Origin: Kitasatospora griseola
GTDB lineage: Bacteria > Actinomycetota > Actinomycetes > Streptomycetales > Streptomycetaceae
Assembly (NCBI RefSeq): GCF_014648555.1
Contig: NZ_BMRI01000001.1
Span: forward strand, 181,380-236,427
Reading direction: 5' to 3'
DNA length: 55,048 nt
In this document: positions 1 through 8,026 of the stretch, piece by piece
Position numbering within the stretch: the stretch's first letter is position 1
How the letters are laid out: each line of letters starts with the position of its first letter
Notes under the pieces: model-generated
What the model saw: the letters and a program-made list of their open reading frames with translations, nothing else
Database searches by the model: none
Told to the model about the DNA's origin: nothing
Translations under genes and position numbers: made by a program

Positions 1-800
1 GAGACCTCGCCCTCGACGGCGACCAGCTGCCCGGCCAGCGCGGTGGTCGGCGGGGCGCCGACGAAGTCGAACACGGCCTGCGCGCCGAGCCCGCCGGTCA
101 GTTCGCGGACCTTCCCGGCGGCCGAGCCGTCCGACCGCACGGCCTCGTGCGCGCCGACGGCGCGGGCCAGTTCGAGCTTCTCCTCGCTGATGTCCAGGGC
201 GATCACCCGGGCCGCGGTCATCGCCCGCAGCAGCTGGACGGCGACGTGCCCGAGGCCGCCGGCGCCGATCACCACGGCCGTGGAACCGGGGACGAGCTTC
301 GGCAGCGCGCTCTTGATCGCGTGATAGGGCGTCAGCCCGGCGTCGGTGAGCGGCACGGCGCGCACCGGGTCGAGGTCGCCGAGCGGGACCAGGTGCCGCG
401 GGTCGTCGACCAGCAGGTACTCGGCCATCGCGCCGGGCGCGCCGAGCCCGGGCGGCGCGATGCCCAGCTCACGCGCCCGCAGGCAGTAGTTCTCCTTGCC
501 CTCCGCGCACTTGGCGCAGCTGCCGCAGCCCCACGGGCCGTACACGGCGACCGACTCGCCCTCGGTGAAGCCGGTGACGCCGGCGCCCAGCGCGGCGATC
601 GTGCCGACGCCCTCGTGGCCGAGGGTGAGCGGCAGCGGGAACGGCAGCCGGTCGGCGGGCCAACTCATCACGGCGATGTCGGAGTGGCAGGCCCCGGCGG
701 CGGTGACCTTCAGCAGGACCTGCCCGGGGCCGGGCTCGGGGTCGGGGACGGTGACCACCTCGGGGTGGCCGCCGACGGTGCGGTACTGGACTGCCTTCAT
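1..800 (-). CDS. Zinc-dependent alcohol dehydrogenase (partial, C-terminus beyond window)
   Basis: The protein starts at the ATG complementary to 798-800 and runs off the left edge after about 266 residues. It is a medium-chain, zinc- and NAD(P)-dependent alcohol dehydrogenase that oxidises alcohols to aldehydes or ketones in the cytoplasm. Visible motifs are the catalytic-zinc GHEGVG segment (residues about 61-66), a structural-zinc region with a Cys-rich WGCGSCAKC stretch, and the Rossmann signature GAGGLGHVAVQ around residue 177. The N-terminus closely resembles the Rhodococcus ADH-A type from memory. The start has an AGAGAGGG ribosome binding site about 10 nt upstream. It lies 42 nt downstream of the dehydrogenase gene at 843-1598 on the same strand, so the two are probably co-transcribed and act on related substrates. 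The family is clear; the substrate is not. Confidence 0.9.
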   Translation of the reverse strand, partial: MKAVQYRTVGGHPEVVTVPDPEPGPGQVLLKVTAAGACHSDIAVMSWPADRLPFPLPLTLGHEGVGTIAALGAGVTGFTEGESVAVYGPWGCGSCAKCAEGKENYCLRARELGIAPPGLGAPGAMAEYLLVDDPRHLVPLGDLDPVRAVPLTDAGLTPYHAIKSALPKLVPGSTAVVIGAGGLGHVAVQLLRAMTAARVIALDISEEKLELARAVGAHEAVRSDGSAAGKVRELTGGLGAQAVFDFVGAPPTTALAGQLVAVEGEV

Positions 801-842
801 GTGCTCGGAACCCTCTCTGGTGCGCGCCCCCTCGACGGACGG

Positions 843-1598
843 TCAGCGGGCGGAGTAGCCGCCGTCGACCAGGTGGTAGCTGCCGGTGACGAAGGACGCC
901 CGGTCGGAGAGCAGGAACGCGGTGAGCTCGGCGACCTCCTCGGCCCGGCCGAGCCGTCCGGCGGGGTGCAGCGAGATCAGCAGCTCGCGCCCGGCCGGGT
1001 CGGTGTCCTTCAGCAGCGGGGTGTCGATGAAGCCGGGGCCGACCGCGTTGACCCGGACGCCCTGCGGGGCGTACTCGATCGCGGTCGTCTTGGTCAGGCC
1101 GACCACGCCGTGCTTGGCGGCGACGTACGCGGGCGAGCCGGCGAAGCCGTTGGTGCCGAGGATGGAGGCCATGTTGACGATCGCCCCGCCGCCCGCGGCG
1201 AGGATCTCCGGGAGTTCGTAGCGCATCGAGTAGAAGACGCCGTCCAGGTTGGTGGCGAGCACCCGCCGCCAGGCCTCCGGCTCGTACGCGCCGGTGGGGG
1301 CGATCGCGCCGCCGATGCCGGCGTTGTTGACGGCCAGCGAGAGCGGGCCGAGGCCCTGCACGGTGGCGCGGACGGCGGCCTCGACGGAGGCCGGGTCGGT
1401 GACGTCGACCTGCACGGCGAGCGCCTCGGCGCCGGTCGCGCCGAGGGCGGCGGCGGCCTCCCGGGCGCCGTCCAGGTTGTAGTCGGCGACGGCGACGTTC
1501 GCGCCGCGCTCGGCGAGCAGGGTGGCGACGGCCAGGCCGATGCCGGAGGCGGCGCCGGTGACGAGAGCGGTGCGGCCGGTGAACTCCTGTGCGGTCAT
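843..1598 (-). CDS. SDR-family NAD(P)-dependent oxidoreductase
   Basis: A 251-residue classical short-chain dehydrogenase/reductase, the usual length for the family. It shows the cofactor motif TGAASGIG near residue 15, the NNAG motif near residue 91, a catalytic Ser in the SILGTNG region, the Tyr-x-x-x-Lys pair in YVAAK, and the PG motif after it. These mark a cytoplasmic enzyme interconverting hydroxyl and keto groups. The ATG is preceded by AAAGGA at about 10 nt. It sits between the tetR-type gene upstream and the zinc alcohol dehydrogenase downstream, all on the minus strand, suggesting an inducible alcohol or ketone catabolic operon. Substrate unknown. Confidence 0.9.
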   Translation of the reverse strand: MTAQEFTGRTALVTGAASGIGLAVATLLAERGANVAVADYNLDGAREAAAALGATGAEALAVQVDVTDPASVEAAVRATVQGLGPLSLAVNNAGIGGAIAPTGAYEPEAWRRVLATNLDGVFYSMRYELPEILAAGGGAIVNMASILGTNGFAGSPAYVAAKHGVVGLTKTTAIEYAPQGVRVNAVGPGFIDTPLLKDTDPAGRELLISLHPAGRLGRAEEVAELTAFLLSDRASFVTGSYHLVDGGYSAR

Positions 1599-1656
1599 GG
1601 GTGGTCGGTCCTTTCGTGCGCCGCGCCCGGGGCGGGCGCGGGTGGTGCGGGGGTTT

Positions 1657-1671
1657 CTGACGGTCGGTCAG
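1657..1671. promoter_or_regulatory. Candidate TetR-type operator (inverted repeat)
   Basis: CTGACGGTCGGTCAG is a perfect 5-bp inverted repeat with a 5-bp centre, about 60 bp upstream of the dehydrogenase start, and it overlaps the stop codon of the tetR-type gene. A weaker relative, CGACGGACGGTCA (833-845), lies about 33 bp upstream of the alcohol dehydrogenase start. Size and symmetry fit TetR-family binding, but which regulator binds here is inference. Confidence 0.4.
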
Positions 1672-2294
1672 CGCGGGGGTTCGGCCGCGACCAGGTCGAA
1701 GGCGCGGTCGATCAGGGCGGGCAGGTCGCCCGCCGGGTCGCGCACCCAAGTGCGGGTGGCGGCGTGCAGGGCGGTGACGCCGAGACCGACGGCGACGGCG
1801 GGCCGCAGGTCGGTCTCCGGGTGCAGGCCGAGCCGGGCGGCGACCAGCCGGATCGACAGCTCCTCCTCGGCGACGGCGATCCGCCGGTAGGCCGCGGTCA
1901 GCGCGGGCTCCTCGTCGATCAGCGCGAACAGCGCGCGCATGCCGGGACGGCGGTGCCAGGCGGGGTGGTCGCCGTCGTGCAGCCAGGCGGTGACGGCGGC
2001 CCGGTACGCGGCGACCGGGGCCTCGGCGGCGGGCCGGGCGGCGAGGCGCTCGTTGATCCGGGCGAAGTCGGCGCGCAGCGAGTCCAGGACGGCGTCCTCG
2101 CGGGACGCGAAGTAGCGGCTGAAGGTGCGCCGGGAGACGTCGGCGGCGTCGGTGACCTGCTCGACGGCGAGGGCGGCCGGGCCGTGCTCCAGCGCCAGGC
2201 GCAGCGCGGCGTCGGCCATCGCCTCGCGGGTGCGGCGGGCCTTGCGGTCGCGCCGCCCGGGCGGGACCGGCGCCTGCTGCGGGTCGGTGCTCAT
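1668..2294 (-). CDS. TetR/AcrR-family transcriptional regulator
   Basis: A 208-residue one-component repressor candidate. The N-terminal helix-turn-helix is visible at about residues 45-65 (VEQVTDAADVSRRTFSRYFA), followed by a helical ligand-binding domain that does not resemble a subgroup I can name. The ATG is complementary to 2292-2294. It is the first gene of a same-strand run with the dehydrogenases at 843-1598 and 1-800, so it likely controls them and itself; strong palindromes lie just upstream of its start (2316-2347). The inducer cannot be read from the sequence. Confidence 0.85.
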   Translation of the reverse strand: MSTDPQQAPVPPGRRDRKARRTREAMADAALRLALEHGPAALAVEQVTDAADVSRRTFSRYFASREDAVLDSLRADFARINERLAARPAAEAPVAAYRAAVTAWLHDGDHPAWHRRPGMRALFALIDEEPALTAAYRRIAVAEEELSIRLVAARLGLHPETDLRPAVAVGLGVTALHAATRTWVRDPAGDLPALIDRAFDLVAAEPPR

Positions 2295-2315
2295 ACGAAC
2301 ACCGTACTACCGGAA

Positions 2316-2347
2316 ATGTCCCGGCGGGACATCAGTCCCACCGGGAC
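2316..2347. promoter_or_regulatory. Tandem palindromic operator upstream of tetR-type gene
   Basis: ATGTCCCGGCGGGACAT (2316-2332) is a perfect 17-bp inverted repeat. A second, weaker copy, GTCCCACCGGGAC (2335-2347), starts 3 bp later. Both share the half-site GTCCC/GGGAC and lie 22-53 bp upstream of the tetR-type start codon, the normal place for an autoregulatory operator. Binding by that TetR is inference. Confidence 0.6.
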
Positions 2348-2372
2348 ACTCGGGCCCGGAACGCGCTGCTCA

Positions 2373-2394
2373 CGTCCCGGACAGGTGCGGGACG
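2373..2394 (-). terminator. Inverted repeat after hemerythrin-like gene, likely terminator
   Basis: CGTCCCG (2373-2379) pairs with CGGGACG (2388-2394) around an 8-nt loop, 5 nt beyond the hemerythrin-like stop codon. No T-run follows, which is common for streptomycete terminators. The arms contain the GTCCC/GGGAC half-sites of the nearby operator, so it could instead be a third regulator site. Confidence 0.4.
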
Positions 2395-2398
2395 GGAC

Positions 2399-3127
2399 TC
2401 ACTGGCCCGCCGGGCCCCACAGACGGTCGGTGCAGCGGGCGTAGGTGTCGCGCCAGTGCGGCCAGTGGCGGACGGTCTCGTCGTCGCAGTCGGCCAGCAG
2501 CCGGTCGATCTGCACCGGGTCGACGCCTTCCAGCAGCCAGACCAGGGCGTCGGACGCGGACGGGCCGTCGGCCAGGCGCAGCAGGTCGAGCAGTTCGGGC
2601 AGGGTGCCGATCCGGGAGCCGGGCTGGAAGACGCCGGCCATCCGGGGCAGCAGCTGGCGCTCCTCGATCCGCAGGTGGGTCTCCACCCGGGCGGCGAGCT
2701 CCTCCACCGCGTAGGAGACCGGCCAGGAGCTGGCGGGGTCGCGGGTGGCGATGCCGACCAGCGTGGTGGTGCGGGTGAAGCACTGGTCGAGGTTGTGGTG
2801 GTCGGACTCCAGCCAGTTGAGCAGCAGCCGCAGCTCGGGCGCGAAGCGGCGCAGCAGCGGCCACAGCCGGGTGTCCTGCTGCTCGTGGTGGCAGGTGACC
2901 ATGGCGGTCACGAAGTCCCAGTGCCGCTTGAGCGCGAGCGCGCTCTCGTGGTCGTCGGGCTGGAGCAGTCGCAGGGCCTGCGGGATCCGGGCGAGGTCGC
3001 GCCGGACGGCGGCGTGCACCAGGCTCAGCCCGGCGAACGGGAGGGGTTCGACAGCCGGCGCGGAAGGGAGCTCCTCGCGCGGGGCGGGAATGGTCGTCGG
3101 GCCGACGGACAGCAGGTGGCGGGACAT
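2399..3127 (-). CDS. Hemerythrin-like (HHE) domain protein
   Basis: A 242-residue protein with the spaced ligands of a hemerythrin/HHE four-helix bundle: a His early in SLVHAAVRRDL, HxxxE in CHHEQQDTRL, a His in ESDHHNLDQ, and HxxxE in HLRIEERQLLP. Such proteins bind a di-iron centre and are used for oxygen, NO or redox sensing or iron handling; the role here is unknown. The ATG at 3127 is chosen over upstream in-frame codons because GAGAG lies just before it and the upstream extension is low-complexity. It is a single-gene unit between the tetR group and an esterase on the same strand. Confidence 0.8.
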   Translation of the reverse strand: MSRHLLSVGPTTIPAPREELPSAPAVEPLPFAGLSLVHAAVRRDLARIPQALRLLQPDDHESALALKRHWDFVTAMVTCHHEQQDTRLWPLLRRFAPELRLLLNWLESDHHNLDQCFTRTTTLVGIATRDPASSWPVSYAVEELAARVETHLRIEERQLLPRMAGVFQPGSRIGTLPELLDLLRLADGPSASDALVWLLEGVDPVQIDRLLADCDDETVRHWPHWRDTYARCTDRLWGPAGQ

Positions 3128-3310
3128 GGCGCTCTCTTCACGACTGGCTGGGGCTGGGCCGGAGCGGGGGCCGCGGTTGCGGCGCCCCGGTCCAGTTCTC
3201 CGGTCCACGGGTTCCAGGGTGGGAGCAGTGCATCAGGGTCGAATGAACGACCGATTGATGTGCAGGTCAGCGCGCTTTCGGGGCCGCCCCGGGCGGTTTC
3301 GCGACCGTTC

Positions 3311-3345
3311 CGGACCGGCCGTCCGACCAGCCGGCCGCCGTCCGG
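3311..3345 (-). terminator. Terminator candidate after esterase lipoprotein
   Basis: Paired GC arms (CGGAC...GTCCG and CGGCCG...CGGCCG) lie immediately past the esterase stop codon. The hairpin is imperfect. Confidence 0.4.
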
Positions 3346-4371
3346 TCAGTCCGACTCGGGCCCGGCGGTGTTGGCGGTCAGCCACTCCAGGGTGTGCGGG
3401 ATCATCTTCTTGAAGTCGGAGGTGAGGTGCTTGCCGCCGGGCTGCTCGTAGTACTCGACGGTGGTGGGGGCCTTGGCCTTCTCCACCCAGGCCTTCACCA
3501 GCTTGGTCTCGTACGGGTTGGCGCCGCCCGCGGTGGCCAGCATCCGCACGTCGGCGGTGCCCGCGCCGATCAGCTGGTCGGGGCTGTTGGCCTGGCGCTC
3601 CTGCTCGTGGCCCTTCCACAGCGGCGAGTCCGGGTTCCAGTAGCCGTCGATCGGCACCGCGGCCTTGAACACGTCAGGGTGCTGCAGGGCGAGCTTGGCG
3701 CTGCAGAACGCGCCGGTGGAGGCGCCCATCACGGCCCAGCCGTCGCGGCCCTTGACGGTGCGGAAGTTGGCGCGGACGAAGTCGGGGATGTCCTCGGCCA
3801 TCCAGGTGCCGATCTTCGGCTGGCCGGGGATGTCGGCGCACTCCAGGGCCCTGGACTCGGCGGAGTCCAGGTTCTGCACCGGCATGATCATGATGAACGG
3901 GTGGGCCTTGCCCTGGGAGACCATCTGCTGGTCGATCTCCTGGATCGGCAGCTGGTTGTCGGTCCAGGTGTTGTAGCCGGCGCTCTGGCCGCCCGCGTAC
4001 AGGGTGAGCACCGGGAAGCCGGTCTTGGCGTACTTCGGGTCGTTGTACTGCGGGGGCAGCCAGACCCACACCTTGCCGCTGACGCCGGACTTGGCGCCGT
4101 TCAGGGTGGTCATCATGATCGGTCCGGCGGCGGTGTCGCGGACCTTGGACAGCTGCGCGGCCGGGCCGCTCGGCATCAGGACCTTGGACGGCTTGGGCGG
4201 CGCGCTGCTGCTCTTGGCGGCGGACGGCGACGAGTGGTCGCCGGAAATGGCGGCCTTGGCCTCGCCGGAGGTTCCGGTGTTGCTGCCGCAGGCGGCCAGC
4301 GGGGTGGCGAGGGCGAGCAGGGCGGCGGCGGTCAGCAGACGGCGGGCGGCGGAACGGGGCTGCGGCAGCAC
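3346..4371 (-). CDS. Secreted esterase-family lipoprotein (alpha/beta-hydrolase)
   Basis: A 341-residue alpha/beta-hydrolase of the putative esterase (Esterase D/Fes-like) family. The N-terminus is a lipoprotein signal: a twin Arg near residues 10-11, a hydrophobic stretch, and the lipobox LAAC with Cys at about residue 28. A Ser/Pro/Lys-rich linker follows. The nucleophile elbow GASTG is at about residue 217 and a C-terminal GGKH supplies the probable catalytic His. It should be lipid-anchored outside the membrane and cleave ester bonds of an unknown substrate. Streptomycete relatives are annotated only as esterases. The gene stands alone; about 270 nt of promoter and terminator sequence separates it from the amylase gene. 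Confidence 0.8.
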   Translation of the reverse strand: MLPQPRSAARRLLTAAALLALATPLAACGSNTGTSGEAKAAISGDHSSPSAAKSSSAPPKPSKVLMPSGPAAQLSKVRDTAAGPIMMTTLNGAKSGVSGKVWVWLPPQYNDPKYAKTGFPVLTLYAGGQSAGYNTWTDNQLPIQEIDQQMVSQGKAHPFIMIMPVQNLDSAESRALECADIPGQPKIGTWMAEDIPDFVRANFRTVKGRDGWAVMGASTGAFCSAKLALQHPDVFKAAVPIDGYWNPDSPLWKGHEQERQANSPDQLIGAGTADVRMLATAGGANPYETKLVKAWVEKAKAPTTVEYYEQPGGKHLTSDFKKMIPHTLEWLTANTAGPESD

Positions 4372-4565
4372 GGATCGGTCTCTCCGGGCGGGGGCCGACC
4401 CGGCAGTCGGGAGGGGCCCTGGTCATTGGGCTTCGCCGGGTCCGCCGTGCGCTGATGGCCGGCGCTCCCCGGGAACGGCCGCGGTCGCACGAGGGTGCGT
4501 CGGCCGGGCCGTCCGAGATCCTATGACGTGCCACCCCGGACCCCGGTTGCGGCGGGGTGAACAAC

Positions 4566-4609
4566 CCCCCGCACGACGGGGGCAGCCCCCGCCGTCCGGC
4601 GGGGGCTGC
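4566..4609 (-). terminator. Amylase terminator (strong hairpin pair)
   Basis: A perfect 12-bp stem (GCAGCCCCCGCC at 4582-4593 with its complement at 4598-4609) has a 4-nt loop 32 nt past the amylase stop. A second small hairpin, CCCCCG/CGGGGG (4566-4582), follows. The rest of the 4372-4565 gap holds the esterase upstream region; no further gene is seen. Confidence 0.85.
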
Positions 4610-4640
4610 GAGGCCGCGGCGCGCGGCCGCGGGCGCGGGA

Positions 4641-6368
4641 TCAGGGGCGCCAGGTGTCGTTCAGCGCGATCCGCCCGCTCGCCGGGACGCTCGCGGTGCG
4701 GTTGGCGCCGCTCTCCCAGGTGACGTTGCCGGCGGCGTCCTTGCGGAGGTACTTGTACTGGATCGCGGCCCCGGCCGGCAGCGCCACGTCCAGCTTCCAC
4801 ACCGGGTACGAGGCGGATCCCAGCAGCAGCGCCTTGGAGGTGTCCCAGCCGCCGAGCGCGGCCGCGTCGCCGACCACGTAGAGGTTCTGGCCGAGCGTGG
4901 TGGTGCCGTTGACCGCGAACGAGGCGCCGGGCGCGGTGCTCGCGGCGGTGGCGCCGACGTACAGCGCGACGGCGTCGCCCGCGCCGACCGAGGCGGTGAA
5001 CTTCCCGTCCGAACCGACGGTGTAGGTCGGACCGGAGCAGCCGCCGCTCACCGGGTCGCCGTGCTGGACGTCGCAGTAGACGCCGGCGGGCAGCGAGGTC
5101 TGGAAGGTCTGGGTGATCGCCGAGGTCTCCCGGTTGATCGCCACGTAGCCCTTGCTGCCGCGGCCGAAGCCGATCGCGTTGTTGCCGTTGGACCACCAGT
5201 TGGTCATCGCGGCGCCGGCGACGGCGTTGCGGAAGCCGACCATGTTGGCGACCTGCCGCCAGGCGTGGACGCAGTTCCAGCCGTTCTGGTAGCAGGCGGT
5301 GACGGCGCCGCCGTTCGGCGGGCCGTCGTCGTTGGCGTTGAACGCGTACCCGGAGTAGACGTTCGGCGAGCCGTACGGGTGGGCCAGCATGAAGACGTTG
5401 GCCAGCGTGTAGGTGGAGCCGTCCTTGTAGGTCAGGGTGGAACCGTTGCGCTCGGTGTCCCAGTTGTCGACGAAGGTGCGGGCCTGGGTGGAGGCGAGCA
5501 GGCCGCTGCCCCAGTTCTGCAGGTCGGAGATCTTGCCGCCGCTGAAGGCGCTCTTCAGCCACGTCCCGGAGCGGAACTCGTCCACGTCGCCGTTGCCGGT
5601 GTACTCGGAGGGCTGGACGGCCTCGCCCGCGCCGTAGATGACCTCCTGCACCCAGTAGGCGTTCGGGTTGGTCATCTTGGCCTTGACGGCCGCCAGGTCG
5701 GTGGCGGCCATGTGCTTGGCGGCGTCGATCCGGAAGCCGTCCACGCCGAGCGAGAGCAGGTCGCTGAGGTAGTTGGCGATGGTCTGCTGGACGTAGGCGG
5801 AGCCGGTGTTGAGGTCGGACAGGCCGGCCAGTTCGCAGTTCTGGACGTTGCTGCGGTCGCCGTAGTTGCTGATGTTCGTCCGGCAGCTGTGGAAGTCCTG
5901 GTCCTGGTAGTAGCCGGGGTAGTTGTACTTCGTGTAGGCGGTGCCGCCGGCGCCGGTGCCGCTGCCCGCGCTCATGTGGTTGATCACCGAGTCGGCGAGC
6001 ACCTTGACGCCCGCGTTGTGGCAGGTGGTGACCATGTTCTTGAACGCGGTGCGGTCGCCGAGCCGGCCGGCGATCTTGTAACTGACGGGCTGGTAGGAGG
6101 TCCACCACTGGGCGCCCTGGATGTGCTCCTGGGGCGGGGAGACCTCGACGAAGCCGTAGCCCTTGGGGCCGAGGGTGTCAGTGCAGGCCTTGGCCACCGA
6201 GTCGAACTTCCACTCGAACAGGGTGGCGGTGACGCCCTTGCTGCCGGGCGTGGCGGCCGCGGCGGTGGGCGCCAGCGAGAGCCCGGCGCCGGCCGGGAGG
6301 CCGAGCGCCACGAGGGCGGTGCAGGCTGCGAGGACGCGCTTCCTGCGGGCGGGGGCGAGGGTGGGCAA
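4641..6368 (-). CDS. Secreted alpha-amylase with C-terminal starch-binding domain
   Basis: A 575-residue extracellular glycoside hydrolase family 13 enzyme that cleaves internal alpha-1,4 bonds of starch. Order: signal peptide (residues 1 to about 38), GH13 barrel, and a CBM20-type starch-binding domain from about residue 475 ([15 protein letters not shown] near its start). Catalytic signatures are [10 protein letters not shown] (nucleophile Asp near 214), an acid/base Glu in VQEVIYG (near 242) and the transition-state Asp in FVDNWD (near 302). The start is the TTG complementary to 6366-6368, supported by CCCAGGAG 7 nt upstream and the immediately following Arg-rich signal peptide. Upstream CTGCAAG repeats (6498-6553) indicate maltose/glucose-type control. 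It shares function with the amylase-pullulanase at 10941-16472. Confidence 0.95.
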   Translation of the reverse strand: MPTLAPARRKRVLAACTALVALGLPAGAGLSLAPTAAAATPGSKGVTATLFEWKFDSVAKACTDTLGPKGYGFVEVSPPQEHIQGAQWWTSYQPVSYKIAGRLGDRTAFKNMVTTCHNAGVKVLADSVINHMSAGSGTGAGGTAYTKYNYPGYYQDQDFHSCRTNISNYGDRSNVQNCELAGLSDLNTGSAYVQQTIANYLSDLLSLGVDGFRIDAAKHMAATDLAAVKAKMTNPNAYWVQEVIYGAGEAVQPSEYTGNGDVDEFRSGTWLKSAFSGGKISDLQNWGSGLLASTQARTFVDNWDTERNGSTLTYKDGSTYTLANVFMLAHPYGSPNVYSGYAFNANDDGPPNGGAVTACYQNGWNCVHAWRQVANMVGFRNAVAGAAMTNWWSNGNNAIGFGRGSKGYVAINRETSAITQTFQTSLPAGVYCDVQHGDPVSGGCSGPTYTVGSDGKFTASVGAGDAVALYVGATAASTAPGASFAVNGTTTLGQNLYVVGDAAALGGWDTSKALLLGSASYPVWKLDVALPAGAAIQYKYLRKDAAGNVTWESGANRTASVPASGRIALNDTWRP

Positions 6369-6497
6369 GGGAGCACTCCTGGGGGGGAGGCCCGGTCCGC
6401 GGACGCACGTCGCGGCCGGGAGGCGGCAGGGTGGGGGCCGCGACGGCCGGGGGTGTTGGGGCCCCCGGCCGTCCGCGCGAAAGGGGGGCCGTCGCTA

Positions 6498-6571
6498 CTG
6501 CAAGGATCCTGCAAGAGACTGCAAGAACGCCGAAACTTGCTGGAAATTTGCAGTGGCATGACCATATGGTC
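6498..6571 (-). promoter_or_regulatory. Amylase control region: CTGCAAG repeats plus palindrome
   Basis: CTGCAAG occurs at 6498-6504, 6509-6515 and 6519-6525, spaced 11 and 10 bp so all fall on one helix face. ACTTGC (6535-6540) and TTTGCAG (6547-6553) follow. Such repeats are established cis-elements of streptomycete amylase genes, recognised by the LacI-family regulator MalR/Reg1. A separate 12-bp palindrome, GACCATATGGTC, lies at 6560-6571. The regulator is inferred, not encoded in this window. Confidence 0.7.
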
Positions 6572-6625
6572 GGCCCGGACGGCCGTCAAGGGAGCCCGCG
6601 ACCGCTTCTGGGGCCCCGAAAACGG

Positions 6626-6672
6626 CCGCGCCGGCCCGCCGCTGACAGTTCGTCAACGGCGGACCGGCGCGG
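6626..6672 (-). terminator. Long hairpin after macrolide glycosyltransferase
   Basis: Arms at 6626-6645 and 6652-6672 pair over about 20 bp with two mismatches, closing on the loop AGTTC; the stem begins 28 nt past the glycosyltransferase stop. The apex contains TGACAGTTCGTCA, which recurs upstream of the gene at 8087-8099. Confidence 0.7.
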
Positions 6673-6700
6673 GCCGGGCGGGATGCCGGAGGCGGGCGCC

Positions 6701-7873
6701 TCAGCCCAGCTGCTGCTCGATCAGGTCGCAGGCGCGGGCGGTGCCGCCCTCGCCCTTCGCCAGGGCGCTCAACTCCCGCAGGCGGGCGGCCACCGCCTCG
6801 TCCGCGACCAGCTCGGTGAGTGCCGACCACAGCGCCTCGGGCGTGGCGTCGGCGGTCTCCAGGCGGCGGGCCACGCCGAGCTCGACCAGCCGGTCGGCGT
6901 TCATGGGCTGGTCGGCGGCCTGCGGCACCGCGATCATTGGCACGCCCGCCAGCAGCCCTTCGGCGCAGCCGCCCATTCCGGCGTGGGTGACGAAGGCGTC
7001 GGCCTGCTCCAGGATCGCCCGCTGCGGCACCCACGGGTGCACCTCGACGTTGGCCGGGACCTCCCCCAGCTCGGCCGGGTCGACGAACTTGCCGATCTGC
7101 AGCACCACGTGCCAGCCGGGGCGGTCGCCGAAGGCGGCCAGGCAGTTCCGGTAGAACGCGGGCTGCCGGGTGAACGCCGAGCCGAGCGACACCAGCAGCA
7201 CCTTCTCGGCCCCGGCCGGGCGCTGCCAGGCGCCCTGCTCCGCCCCCAGGTCGAAGCACGGCCCGACGAAGTCGACCGCCTTGCGGTCCACCCGCTCGGC
7301 GTTCGGCTGCATCGCCTCGGTGATCATCGCGACGACGCGCGCCGGCTGCCCGACGAACGCGTCCACGTCCACCGTGGTGGCGCCGCTGCCGGCCAGCCAC
7401 TCGGAGAAGAGATCGAAGTAGGCGTCTGCCCCCGGCAGTTGCCGTATCTGCCCGCCCACCTCCTCCTGGTAGCCGTCCCAGGCGACCATGGCCGGCGAGA
7501 GCTGGACGACCGGCCGGCCCTGCGCCTCGGCGAGCGCCCGGGCGGCGTACGCGCCGATGTCGTACAGGTAGAGGTCGGCCGGGTCGGCGTCGTACTGCGC
7601 GCGCAGCCGGGGCAGCATCGCGATCGCGTCCTCCAGGAAGACCCGCATCTGGCCGATCGGGTCGGCCGGCCAGTCGTGGTCGGCGACCGGCAGCGTGGAC
7701 GGGTACGGGACGAACTCGGCGCCGGTGGGGACGATCAGCTCGGCCGCCGACGGGTCGTTGAAGTACGTCACCCGGTGGCCGCGGGCGACGAGTTCGCGGA
7801 TCACTTCGAGGCTCGGGCGGACGTGGCTGACGGCCGGGATGCCGATCATGGCGATATGGGCACGACGGGTCAT
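6701..7873 (-). CDS. mgt: Macrolide-type glycosyltransferase (OleD/Mgt family, GT1)
   Basis: A 390-residue GT-B fold glycosyltransferase that reads closely like OleD and Mgt of Streptomyces, which inactivate macrolides by transferring glucose from UDP-glucose to the desosamine 2'-hydroxyl. His17 aligns with the catalytic GHxxP-type histidine, and LYLYDIGAY carries the partner Asp. The donor-binding C-terminal motif runs through HPWVPQRAIL and THAGMGG to PQAADQPMNA. It is cytoplasmic, with a normal family length. The gene stands alone with its own terminator and is preceded by a 117-nt leader containing hairpins and a 9-codon ORF (7991-8020), the architecture of antibiotic-inducible resistance genes. 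Substrate range may be broad, as for OleD. Confidence 0.88.
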   Translation of the reverse strand: MTRRAHIAMIGIPAVSHVRPSLEVIRELVARGHRVTYFNDPSAAELIVPTGAEFVPYPSTLPVADHDWPADPIGQMRVFLEDAIAMLPRLRAQYDADPADLYLYDIGAYAARALAEAQGRPVVQLSPAMVAWDGYQEEVGGQIRQLPGADAYFDLFSEWLAGSGATTVDVDAFVGQPARVVAMITEAMQPNAERVDRKAVDFVGPCFDLGAEQGAWQRPAGAEKVLLVSLGSAFTRQPAFYRNCLAAFGDRPGWHVVLQIGKFVDPAELGEVPANVEVHPWVPQRAILEQADAFVTHAGMGGCAEGLLAGVPMIAVPQAADQPMNADRLVELGVARRLETADATPEALWSALTELVADEAVAARLRELSALAKGEGGTARACDLIEQQLG

Positions 7874-7924
7874 GGCGGAGCACCTGCTTCCGGTCTACGG
7901 GGGTGGGAAAGGAACGCCGCACCG

Positions 7925-7949
7925 CCGACGCGCCGTCGAAGGGCGTCGG
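7925..7949 (-). promoter_or_regulatory. Hairpin in mgt leader, possible attenuator
   Basis: CCGACGC (7925-7931) pairs with GCGTCGG (7943-7949) between the leader ORF stop and the mgt start. A smaller GGGGC/GCCCC hairpin lies just after the leader stop at about 7976-7988. Alternative folding driven by a stalled ribosome is inference. Confidence 0.4.
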
Positions 7950-7990
7950 GGCGTGCGGGACGCGAGGCTCGGGGCGCTGCCCCGGCCGCG

Positions 7991-8020
7991 TCAGCCGTAG
8001 ATCTGGTGGAAGAAGGACAT
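7991..8020 (-). CDS. Nine-residue leader peptide MSFFHQIYG upstream of mgt
   Basis: ATG at 8018-8020 opens a 9-codon frame, MSFFHQIYG, with a TGA stop at 7991-7993, 117 nt before the glycosyltransferase start. A -10-like TAGTGT ends 6 nt before the ATG, so the transcript would start at or near the ORF itself (leaderless). Short aromatic/hydrophobic leader peptides are established stall sites for macrolide-bound ribosomes upstream of erm-type resistance genes, which fits the downstream gene. No protein-level evidence is available; conservation in relatives would decide. Confidence 0.55.
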   Translation of the reverse strand: MSFFHQIYG

Positions 8021-8026
8021 GGCGGG

